A stretch of DNA of 62,406 nucleotides from Desulfobulbus sp. Tol-SR (GTDB lineage: Bacteria; Desulfobacterota; Desulfobulbia; Desulfobulbales; Desulfocapsaceae), in assembly GCA_000769715.1 (NCBI GenBank), contig JROS01000044.1, positions 5,454 through 67,859 on the forward strand, in the 5' to 3' direction. Both the position numbers and the translations under genes were made by a program. This document shows positions 46,575-54,709 of the stretch, piece by piece (within the stretch, counting starts at the first letter, position 1; each line of letters starts with the position of its first letter). Under the pieces are notes generated by a model. That model was not told the origin of the DNA. It worked only from the letters and a program-made list of their open reading frames with translations, and did no database searches.

Positions 46575-49500
46575 GTGGAACACTATACAGAAAAGCAGTA
46601 TGACGATGACCTCACTATCGTTGCTGATGAGTATGACGATTCCTTCCATACGGACAACGTCGATTTGTTCGAGTTTCCCACCTATGATGAGTCGCCCCTC
46701 GTCAGATTGAAATCACTTGTTCTATCCATTGACTGGGAGATTACGGATGATGTTCTGCACCAATTCAATGACGAACTTGTCGATCTGAAAGATGTCTGGG
46801 CCGATGAGAAAATATATCTTGTCTATATCCAAGCCCTTGAAAAAATTAGCAAATATATTTACAAAGAGAAGGCCGACGCCAACCCGAATGCCATAAAACT
46901 GCTGCTCTCGTTCTACTATAACCTCGAGAAAATGGTATCTTCCGAATTGATGACGGAAGGAGAAAAACGCCAATTGCTTCTTGAGGATGTTCGAAAATTC
47001 GAGATTTTAAAGAAGCAGATCAGTAAAGGGGACAAAAAGGCCACATCAACAGCCCATGGGGAGGTGTACGCAGATGAGATGCAGCCGTCTCCCGTGACTG
47101 CGCCGGATGCCGGTTCCATCCTCTTCGATCTGAAGGCATTAGTTCTCGGTATCGATTGGGAGATCACTGAGATTGAGCTTGAAAGACTTCGAGACGAGGT
47201 TCATCGTCTCGAGAATATCTTTGCCGGGAGCCGGCCGAAGCAGATATTTCTCCAGGGGTTGGGCACGCTGGCGGCCTATATTCGGTTCAAGAAGAGCGAT
47301 GCTCACGCAGATGCATTCAAACTCCTCCATTCCTTCGTTGCCGGTCTTGAAAAGATTGTAACTGTGCCCATGAGCCTTGAGGAAGAAAAGAGAATTCTTC
47401 TTCCTGAAGTTGAGAAATTCAATGAATTCAAGGCAATCGTTGGAGCGAAAATCAAGCCGAGTAAGGTTGAGGAAGAAGAATTCTCCGAAGATGAAGAGGA
47501 GGGGGGCTCAATTGCACCCGCCTTGTCCGGTTTGCCGGAAGGGGGGGAGAGAGGGTTTCAGGAAGAAGAAGAGGCCGCTGCCCTGGACCGCTCTTCCACT
47601 TCGATGGTCGAGGGGCAGGTCGACAGGTTTTTTACCGACAGTGATGAACCGCAATTTGAGGAAAAGGCTGATCAATTCGAGGTTCAGGCAGGCAGGGATG
47701 TGCCGGATGAGGGCGGGGATGTCGTAGAATCCCGTCTTGACGCCATGTTTCAGGCCGATGGTACACCTGCCGGTCCCGGAATAGACCGGGAAGAGTCCAT
47801 GCGGGGGGTGGACGTCGAGTCGGATGCGGATGGTGAATCCGATCAGGACAGGCTCCCGTACCAGGATGACGACCTGGCTCCGGCCTTGTCTGATCTGGAT
47901 GAGTCGGTGAGAATTGAGCGAAGCGAGGTTGTGCCTGAAGAGAATATCGAATTTGCCGCCGATGTGGAAAGCCGGTTGGATGATTTCTTCGGCGCACTGG
48001 ACGTCAACGAGGAGATACCACAAGCAGCTGTTTTCGAGACAGAACCGGAAGAAACTGTTGAGACCGAGATGCAGGAATCAGTAGCGTTTTCTGCTGTTGA
48101 AACAGACACTGGTTCTTCGAGCGGAATCACACTTCCTGGAGTGGACGTTGAGTCTGAGGATGATGATGATTCGGGGGAAGAGCCTCTGGCGTTTGCCGGC
48201 GCAGACCTGGCTCCCGCTCTCTCCGGTGAACCTGAGCCAGAGTTGGTGGCAACCGGTGAAGACCGTTTTGCCGTTTTCGAGCCTGCAGATCGGGTTTCAG
48301 TCGAAGAGGAGCGTATCGCAGGGGAGATCGATTCAGCAGTAGACATCGAGGATCGTCCGGACTCTTTCTTCGGGAAAGAAGAAGAACCAGCCCGGGAAGG
48401 CCAAACGATGAACGGCAACGAAGAATCTGCGTTGACGGAAGAATCTATTGAGGAGTCGCCCAGTGACCGGAAAGAGGAAAAATATGAGGATGTTGACAAG
48501 ATAGAACAGCCGTCTTCCTCGATGTTTGTGATGGAAGTGCTTGAAGAGGGCGAGATCGAAGAAGAGCTCGCCTTTGAACCGGTGGAGGAAGAAAAGGGTG
48601 GCGCCATCGGGGAGGCTTCCCTGGATATCGATGATGAGGCCGTATTCGATGGCCTGGAGGAACCTGTCGCTGCTGATGTTTTCGAGGATAGCAGCATGGA
48701 AGGGGGATTTCAGTTTGAATCGGTTCCGGAGAGCCTGGATTCCGGCCGGCTCATGGCTGCAGTCCCCGATATCGAAGCACTTTCAGAAGAACAGTTGACG
48801 GTTGAGGAAGAATTGCCGATTGCCGCGATGGAGGATCCTCTGTCAAATCTTCGGGCCTGTGTCGGTTCCCTGGGCCTTGAGTTGGAAGACTCAATTTTTG
48901 AAGGCATGCATGCCGATATCGACAGTCTTCGCAATGAGTATGCGGCAGTACCGTTAGCCAGGATGTTTCTCCAACTGATATCCACTGCAACACAACACAT
49001 TGAAACGTATCGGTATGAAGCCAGTGCCGAGGCCTTCAGCATACTGCAATCGCTCACTGATGCCCTTGGGGAGGCGCTCGAAGATCCGAAAGGGTTTTCT
49101 GCCCAGGAAAGGCTTTTAAGTGAGATGACGACGGTTTTGCTATGGCAGAAGGATATGCTGGACCGGCAGGCAGTGGCCAAGGGGGGCCGATTGACCTTTG
49201 CGGTTCCGGTACGAACCAAGGCCGGGGAGATTCTCGAGGAAGAGGAGATATCCTTTGAAGAGGAAGAAATCGAGGAGCGGGACTCTGCTGCGATCGAACC
49301 CGCAGTTGAGGAAGAGCCTGTCGGCGGGGGAGAGACAGGTAGAGATCTCTTTACAGCTGCAGAGACCGTCGCTTTAGATTCGGAAGATATCTTCGCGGCT
49401 GAAGATCTGGTAGCTGAAGTGGCGGAAGTGCAAGATCAACGCAATATCGCCAGCATGGATGACGATTCATATACTGCCCTGGCTGATGACCTGGCCGGCG

Positions 49501-49652
49501 AACGTCTTGCAGTGACCGGTGCGGAAGGCTCCGACGAGCGTTTGGCGAGGCAGATCAGAGAGCTCATCAGGAGTGAGGTTGAATTGATCCGCCAAGAAAT
49601 GCAAAGTGGTATGGAAAGCTTACGGAAAGAGTTGCTGGATAAGGAAAACTGA
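46575..49652 (+). CDS. Large acidic repeat protein in the MglA operon, unknown function
   Basis: 1025 residues from GTG 46575 (GAGAGAAGG upstream). Three ~105-residue helical repeats: residues ~40-150 (LKSLVLSIDWEITDD), ~182-292 (LKALVLGIDWEITEI) and a diverged copy ~754-862 (LRACVGSLGLELED). The middle ~460 residues are highly acidic and probably disordered, but carry recurring short motifs: LAPALS at 47511, 47871 and 48204, and (V/I)E-x-R-x-D-x-FF-like at 47607, 47724, 47964 and 48345. The C-terminus (~986-1025) is a heptad-like coiled coil (IRELIRSEVELIRQEM). No signal peptide or membrane segment. It looks like a cytoplasmic scaffold for the GTPase. I do not recognise the family. Confidence 0.85.
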   Translation: MEHYTEKQYDDDLTIVADEYDDSFHTDNVDLFEFPTYDESPLVRLKSLVLSIDWEITDDVLHQFNDELVDLKDVWADEKIYLVYIQALEKISKYIYKEKADANPNAIKLLLSFYYNLEKMVSSELMTEGEKRQLLLEDVRKFEILKKQISKGDKKATSTAHGEVYADEMQPSPVTAPDAGSILFDLKALVLGIDWEITEIELERLRDEVHRLENIFAGSRPKQIFLQGLGTLAAYIRFKKSDAHADAFKLLHSFVAGLEKIVTVPMSLEEEKRILLPEVEKFNEFKAIVGAKIKPSKVEEEEFSEDEEEGGSIAPALSGLPEGGERGFQEEEEAAALDRSSTSMVEGQVDRFFTDSDEPQFEEKADQFEVQAGRDVPDEGGDVVESRLDAMFQADGTPAGPGIDREESMRGVDVESDADGESDQDRLPYQDDDLAPALSDLDESVRIERSEVVPEENIEFAADVESRLDDFFGALDVNEEIPQAAVFETEPEETVETEMQESVAFSAVETDTGSSSGITLPGVDVESEDDDDSGEEPLAFAGADLAPALSGEPEPELVATGEDRFAVFEPADRVSVEEERIAGEIDSAVDIEDRPDSFFGKEEEPAREGQTMNGNEESALTEESIEESPSDRKEEKYEDVDKIEQPSSSMFVMEVLEEGEIEEELAFEPVEEEKGGAIGEASLDIDDEAVFDGLEEPVAADVFEDSSMEGGFQFESVPESLDSGRLMAAVPDIEALSEEQLTVEEELPIAAMEDPLSNLRACVGSLGLELEDSIFEGMHADIDSLRNEYAAVPLARMFLQLISTATQHIETYRYEASAEAFSILQSLTDALGEALEDPKGFSAQERLLSEMTTVLLWQKDMLDRQAVAKGGRLTFAVPVRTKAGEILEEEEISFEEEEIEERDSAAIEPAVEEEPVGGGETGRDLFTAAETVALDSEDIFAAEDLVAEVAEVQDQRNIASMDDDSYTALADDLAGERLAVTGAEGSDERLARQIRELIRSEVELIRQEMQSGMESLRKELLDKEN

Positions 49653-49690
49653 AAATAATCGTCGAGCCGACGATTCCCGGAGTTCAACGA

Positions 49691-49722
49691 GGGCTGCCCT
49701 GTCAAAAGGGGCAGCCCTTTTT
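49691..49722 (+). terminator. Rho-independent terminator of the MglA operon
   Basis: Stem GGGCTGCCC/GGGCAGCCC, 9-nt loop, then five T and a further T-rich stretch. It closes the roadblock-MglA-repeat protein unit. Confidence 0.9.
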
Positions 49723-49773
49723 GTTTTGATGAGCGGCGGTCAATTGTGGAAGCAGATGGTGCCAGATCGTCGT

Positions 49774-50634
49774 CTAGTGCATCAGGGCGAGGAAACTCAA
49801 TACCAGGTAGAGCAGAAGCCAGATCAAGAGAAAGACGAGCGTGGATGTGAAAAAACGATGGTGCTTTCTTGCCAGGAAAAGAGCGAAGACAAAGGAGGCC
49901 GGAAAGATGAATCCGGCGATGAGCGGGGGAAGGTAGCGAAGGAGTTCCTGCAGGCCGAGAAAGAACCATGGCCCTGAAATATAGCTGACGCCGAGTTTTT
50001 CCGGATCGATCGGCGCGGCAATGAAGACACTGAACAGGAGGACAAGACCAGCCGCAGGGAGATAATCGGTGATGCGTATGCGGTAGCGGCGCAGGTGTTC
50101 CCAGGCCAGGGCGAGCCAGAGAAGATCAAAGGTTATGATATGGGTGACGTAGACACGCTGCATCCCGTGATCTGTGATGGAGAAGAAGGCGCTGTTGATT
50201 GCCGGGCCGAAGAGGGGGATATCCATAAGAATCGCCTCGGCAATCGCTCCTGCTGAGGCGCCGGTGCTGTCGGCGCGCAGTATGTAGCCTGTAAACAGCA
50301 GAAGCAGGACGACCGGCAGGGTTGCGATCAACCTGCTCCACTGGGCTGTCGTATAGCTGTCGGTGCTGTGGTAGACGACAATGAGATGGATGATGGCCAG
50401 GAGGAAGAAGAACTGGCTCGAATAAAAGTGGAGAGAGCGGAAATACTGACCGAAGGGAACGAGCAGATCCATCGCTGCCGTCGAGTAGTAGGCGGCAACG
50501 GGATCATATTGGAGGGCGACAAGGACCCCGGAAACAAGGGAAATATAGAGGCAGACCAGACTCCACGCACCCCACTTGACAGTGATGAGATGCCCCGGCA
50601 GCGCTTTCAAGGTCATACCTGCCGCCCCCTTCAC
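49774..50634 (-). CDS. Cytochrome b6-like subunit of a minimal bc complex
   Basis: 286 residues, about eight hydrophobic helices. The heme ligand His pairs are LHFYSSQFFFLLAIIH (spacing 14) and THIITFDLLWLALAWEH (spacing 15); the 14/15 spacing is that of cytochrome b6 rather than mitochondrial cytochrome b. The C-terminal part looks like a shortened subunit IV, with GPWFFLGLQELLRYLPP in the place of the quinol-site PEWY region. It is encoded 4 bp overlapping with the Rieske gene. Probably oxidises menaquinol; no cytochrome c subunit is adjacent. Confidence 0.85.
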   Translation of the reverse strand: MKGAAGMTLKALPGHLITVKWGAWSLVCLYISLVSGVLVALQYDPVAAYYSTAAMDLLVPFGQYFRSLHFYSSQFFFLLAIIHLIVVYHSTDSYTTAQWSRLIATLPVVLLLLFTGYILRADSTGASAGAIAEAILMDIPLFGPAINSAFFSITDHGMQRVYVTHIITFDLLWLALAWEHLRRYRIRITDYLPAAGLVLLFSVFIAAPIDPEKLGVSYISGPWFFLGLQELLRYLPPLIAGFIFPASFVFALFLARKHHRFFTSTLVFLLIWLLLYLVLSFLALMH

Positions 50635-51041
50635 AAGGTAACGATATAGTAGGGGGGATCATCCCGTTTTTCAACCGGATAGGTCTTCAACGGGGCCTTG
50701 GCCGGACCGTTCAGTAACCGGCCGCCGCTGGAGAACCGGCTCTGGTGGCATGGACATTCGAGCAGATCGTCTTTTTCCACGTAATGGAGGGTGCAGCCGA
50801 GGTGGGTGCACTTGCGGGATACCGCCCAGACACTGTCTTCCCGGGCGAAGAGGATGAAATTCGGGAAAAGTCGGAATTGCCCCGGCAGAATCTGCTTGGC
50901 CACTTCGATCCGTTGAGGCTTTCGAGGCAGACGAAAACCGATGAACCGATACAGTGGATACAGGAGTGAGAGGATGCCAGTTCCAAGAAAAATTCTCCTT
51001 GTAATCAGAATCTTCCGCGATTTTCTCGGTGGCCGGTGCAT
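50631..51041 (-). CDS. Rieske 2Fe-2S protein
   Basis: 136 residues. Cluster motifs KCTHLGCTLHYV and CPCHQSRFSSGG supply two Cys and two His. The N-terminus has TRRIFLGTG, a Tat-type twin arginine, followed by a hydrophobic anchor, so it is probably folded before export to the periplasmic face. Start of a two-gene operon with the cytochrome b; together they resemble the QcrAB/PetCB core. It lies 8 bp after coaD. Confidence 0.93.
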   Translation of the reverse strand: MHRPPRKSRKILITRRIFLGTGILSLLYPLYRFIGFRLPRKPQRIEVAKQILPGQFRLFPNFILFAREDSVWAVSRKCTHLGCTLHYVEKDDLLECPCHQSRFSSGGRLLNGPAKAPLKTYPVEKRDDPPYYIVTL

Positions 51042-51049
51042 GAATCAGG

Positions 51050-51553
51050 TCAGCGGACGAACTTTGTCTTCAGCATCTCGTTGACACAGGGCGGCACCAT
51101 GTCGCTGACGTCCCCGCCATGGCGGGCGGCGTCCTTGATGATTGACGAACTGATGAAGATCCAGCGCAAGCCCGGCATCAGGAAGACGGTGTCAACTTCG
51201 CGCTCCAGTTTTCTGTTCATCAGGGCCAACTGAAATTCGTAGTCGAAATCGGAGACCGCGCGTAGACCGCGGATGACGGCCCTTGCCTTCTGCTGCGCTG
51301 CGTATTCCACCAAGAGACCGGAAACGGATTCGACCCTGACCCGGGATCCATGCCCCTGTAACACTTCTTTTATCATGCCGATCCGTTGTTCAAGCGTGAA
51401 CAGCGGGCTCTTGGCAGGATTGATGGCAACGGCGACAATAACGGTATCGAAGAGATCAAGGACGCGGTTGATCAGATCCACATGGCCGTTGGTGATCGGG
51501 TCGAAGGTGCCGGGATAGACGGCGAGCGAGAGACTTTTAGGGCAATTCTGCAT
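51050..51553 (-). CDS. coaD: Phosphopantetheine adenylyltransferase
   Basis: 167 residues from ATG 51553 (AAGGAACAG upstream). Penultimate CoA step. Motifs SLAVYPGTFDPITNGHVDLI (TxGH nucleotidyltransferase) and IFISSSIIKDAA. An alternative ATG at 51604 overlaps the end of rsmD and adds a non-conserved polar tail. rsmD-coaD is a common pair. Confidence 0.95.
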   Translation of the reverse strand: MQNCPKSLSLAVYPGTFDPITNGHVDLINRVLDLFDTVIVAVAINPAKSPLFTLEQRIGMIKEVLQGHGSRVRVESVSGLLVEYAAQQKARAVIRGLRAVSDFDYEFQLALMNRKLEREVDTVFLMPGLRWIFISSSIIKDAARHGGDVSDMVPPCVNEMLKTKFVR

Positions 51554-51596
51554 GGCTGTTCCTTGTGTGGTGGATATGGGCGTCTGGTTGTCGGAA

Positions 51597-52217
51597 TTAT
51601 TCATTGTCGGGCTCTTTTGATTCAAATATCCAGAAGGCGGTATCACCATAAACGCGCCTGTCGCTCAGTTTGAAGGTTGCAAAGCTGTCATCCAGCATTT
51701 CGTTCTCCCGTTCTTCCGCGATCAGCAGACCAGCATCGGCCAGTACATGGCTGTGATCCAGGTCCTGCAGCGTGCGCTGACAGAGACCTTGTGAATAGGG
51801 TGGATCGAGGAATATCAGGTCAAAGAGAGAAAACCCCTTCTGCTGATACTGGCGTAACGGCAAACCCCTTCGCAAATCATGATTGATCAGGGACAAACGC
51901 GGTTGAGCGGCCGCGGGGGATGCGCTGGATGTCGATTCATCCGTTCCGGCGCAGGCCCGAATATTCCTGGCGATCAGGTCGAGCGCGAGACGGTTGTTGT
52001 CGACGAACAGCACCCTTTTGGCGCCGCGGCTGAACGCCTCGAGCCCAAGTGCACCCGTACCGGCGTACAGATCGAGGACTGCTGCCTCTTCGGTGCGTCG
52101 ACCGAGAATATTGAACAGCGCCTCGCGGGCTCGATCGGAAGTGGGTCGGATGACGATGCTCCGCCCTGGTGGTGAACAGAGCTTCCGGCCTCGGGCAGAT
52201 CCGCTGATGATTCTCAA
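51597..52217 (-). CDS. rsmD: 16S rRNA (guanine966-N2)-methyltransferase
   Basis: 206 residues. MRIISGSARGRKL, RPTSDRAREALFNIL, SAM loop LDLYAGTGALGLEAFSRGA and the catalytic DPPY in IFLDPPYSQG identify the family. A small insertion rich in Ser/Ala (near residue 95) is unusual but not disruptive. Confidence 0.95.
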   Translation of the reverse strand: MRIISGSARGRKLCSPPGRSIVIRPTSDRAREALFNILGRRTEEAAVLDLYAGTGALGLEAFSRGAKRVLFVDNNRLALDLIARNIRACAGTDESTSSASPAAAQPRLSLINHDLRRGLPLRQYQQKGFSLFDLIFLDPPYSQGLCQRTLQDLDHSHVLADAGLLIAEERENEMLDDSFATFKLSDRRVYGDTAFWIFESKEPDNE

Positions 52218-52314
52218 GGATTCTGGAATGGGGATGGGGTTGAGTCTCTGACGCCGTCAGCGTGACGATCCGGATCGCCGCATGCCGGTCCGGATCGTCG
52301 ATTCCGCCGGCAGC

Positions 52315-53140
52315 TCAGATGTATTCGGCTATCAGTTTTTCCGCGATCTGTACGGCGTTGAGGGCGGCTCCTTTCAGGATATTGTCGGCCACGACCCAGA
52401 GATTGATGCCGTTGGCGATGGACTCATCTTCACGGATGCGTCCGACGAGGGTCTCGAAATTGCCGGCACAGTCGGTTGCCAGGGGGTAGAGGCCCTTCTG
52501 CGGTTCATCGACCAGCCTGATGCCGGGAGCGGTCGCCAGGAGTTGTTTCACCTCCTCGGCGGTGATCTTCGATCCGGTCTCGATATTGACCGACTCCGAA
52601 TGGCCATAAAAAACAGGGACCCGGACCGTGGTCGCGGTCACGCCGATGGACGGATCCTCGAAGATCTTGCGGGTTTCGTTGACCATCTTCATCTCTTCCT
52701 TGGTGTAGCCGTTGTCGAGGAAGGAGTCGATCTGGGGCAGGCAGTTGAAGGCGATCTGGTGCGGATAGACCTTCACTTCCAGGGGATTGCCGGCCGCGTA
52801 GGCCATGATCTGGTTCTTCAACTCGAGAATCGCCTTGGTCCCGGTGCCGGATACCGCCTGGTAGGTCGAGACCACGAGGCGGGGAAAATTCCAGGGAACG
52901 GTCTCCGCCGGCCGAGAACAGGGCAATATCGATCCCCTTGAAGGCATCTTTGGTCAGCAATTGAACCGGCAGCTGCTCTCCCCGGAAGGTGAGCGTTTTG
53001 CCGACGGAGCGTTCGGAGGCGAGCAGCCGCAGCTCTTTGACCGGAAAATTCTTTCTCTCCAGCACGTCCAGCATGGCGCCGCCAACCGCTCCAGTGGCCC
53101 CGGCGACCGCGACCGCATATTCTTTTTTCATCGCACTCAT
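52315..53140 (-). pseudogene. asd: Aspartate-semialdehyde dehydrogenase, internally deleted and frameshifted
   Basis: Start ATG 53140 (CGAGGAC upstream), reading MKKEYAVAVAGATGAVGGAML through ALFSAGGDRSLEFSP, near residue 85. The downstream frame resumes with RLVVSTYQAVSGTG and continues normally (IAFNCLPQIDSFLDNGYTKE, GHSESVNIE, LWVVADNILKGAA) to 52315. Relatives have about 65 residues between these points, including the catalytic Cys in a PNCST motif; all of it is missing and the frames differ. As written the gene cannot encode active enzyme. A true deletion in a lysine/threonine/methionine pathway gene would be costly, so a second asd copy or an assembly error should be considered. Confidence 0.85.
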
Positions 53141-53353
53141 TTCCATGTCCTCGAAAGGTAAAACAACCTGTTTAACGGGAAGAAAAACCGGCATTCCAGG
53201 TGGATAAGCCCGGAAGTCCAGGATGCGTAGTGGCAGACGATACGGCCAATATGCTGCTGTTGTCTCGGTCTTTCATTTACAAACCGGGATCACTGAAAAA
53301 TCACTGAACCACACAGTATACGGTGATACAAGGCAAAAATGTATCGGCAGGCA

Positions 53354-53998
53354 TCAGGGGAGCAGACCGATGACAGTCTCGCCGGCGATGACCTTCTGTC
53401 CCACTGCCACCTGGATGCTGGTCTCTTTCGGCAGGTAGAGGTCGACACGCGAGCCGAAACGGATCAGGCCGATACGTTGGCCACGCCGCACGCGATCTTT
53501 GGGCTCAAGCCAGCAGACGATCCTTCTGGCGATGAGACCGGCCACCTGGACAACGGCGATCTTCCTGCCGGCGCCTGTGGTGAGCAGCGTTGCACAGTAT
53601 TCATTGCGGAGCGCTCCCTGGGCGGAATCGGCGGAGTAGAACATGCCGGGCACATAGATGATCCTGTCAACGTCGCCATCGCATGGCGACCGGTTGACAT
53701 GGACGTTGAAAATGTTCATGAATATCGAGATCTTGTACACATGACTACCGGTGAAGGTCTGATCCATCACCTCTTCGACCAGGATGACCTTGCCGTCCGC
53801 CGGGGACATCAGGGCATCGGCCCGTTCCGGGATGAAGCGTTCCGGATCCCTGAAGAAATAGAGGATGAAGGCGGTGGCGAGCAGGGTCAGCAGGGCCGGC
53901 CCGGTCAGACCGAGGATGGCGAAGAGCAGCGTCAGGAAGGCGGAAAATCCGATAAACGGATAGCCTTCCTGGGCAACGGGCACTTTGGGTGCAAGCAT
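53354..53998 (-). CDS. psd: Phosphatidylserine decarboxylase, archaeal-type
   Basis: Makes phosphatidylethanolamine. 214 residues, the short proenzyme class. Two N-terminal membrane segments, then FFRDPERFIPERADALMSPADGKV, IFMNIFNVHVNRSPCDG and the self-cleavage site RFGSRVDLYLP, where the Ser becomes the pyruvoyl group. pssA usually follows; here asd does. Confidence 0.94.
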   Translation of the reverse strand: MLAPKVPVAQEGYPFIGFSAFLTLLFAILGLTGPALLTLLATAFILYFFRDPERFIPERADALMSPADGKVILVEEVMDQTFTGSHVYKISIFMNIFNVHVNRSPCDGDVDRIIYVPGMFYSADSAQGALRNEYCATLLTTGAGRKIAVVQVAGLIARRIVCWLEPKDRVRRGQRIGLIRFGSRVDLYLPKETSIQVAVGQKVIAGETVIGLLP

Positions 53999-54163
53999 GA
54001 TACAGGTTTCTCCTGGGAGGTGGAATTCCCGGTTGGCGTCAGCGGCATTGCCGGCTGAATGATTGCGGTTTGCGAAGACTGGCGGAAGATCCGGAGTGAG
54101 GGGTCATTGACGTTCCTGCAACCGGTTCCACCGCCGATGAAGGCGAAGGAACCGATTCAGGGA

Positions 54164-54649
54164 TCATTTGTTTTTCGAGGCCCTGGCCATGGCAATGGTC
54201 CCGGTGCGGACGATCTCCTTGATGCCGATCGGCTTCAGCAGATCGATGAGCGCCTGGATCTTGGAGGCAGAACCCGTGACTTCGACGGCATAGCTTCTGG
54301 AACTGACATCGACGACCTTGCCCCGGAAGATATCGATCACCCGCAGGACCTCGGCGCGGGTCTGGGCCTCGGCCTTGATCCTGATCAGCACCATCTCCCG
54401 CTCGACGTACTCCTTCTCGCTGATGTCGGTGACCTTGATGACATCGATCAGCTTGTGCAGCTGTTTGGTGATCTGTTCGATGATGGAGTTGTCGCCCCGG
54501 GTGACAAGGGTCAGGCAGGAGATACCCGGGTCGAGGGTTTCGGCGACGCAGAGGCTTTCGATATTGAATCCCCTGCCGCTGAACAGGCCGGTTACCCGTG
54601 AGAGCACTCCCGGCTTATTTTGAAGAAGAACGGATAAGGTGTGTTTCAT
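54164..54649 (-). CDS. ilvN: Acetolactate synthase small (regulatory) subunit
   Basis: 161 residues. ACT domain LSVLLQNKPGVLSRVTGLFSGRGFNIESL, which mediates valine feedback, and the conserved C-terminal half with GKVVDVSSRSYAVEVTG. It is 60 bp downstream of ilvB. The usual next gene, ilvC, is absent from this cluster. Confidence 0.97.
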   Translation of the reverse strand: MKHTLSVLLQNKPGVLSRVTGLFSGRGFNIESLCVAETLDPGISCLTLVTRGDNSIIEQITKQLHKLIDVIKVTDISEKEYVEREMVLIRIKAEAQTRAEVLRVIDIFRGKVVDVSSRSYAVEVTGSASKIQALIDLLKPIGIKEIVRTGTIAMARASKNK

Positions 54650-54709
54650 TGTTGTCCTGTAGGCGTGACGGGTTATGGAAATCCTGCCGGTTATCGTAGA
54701 TTCGCCGGA

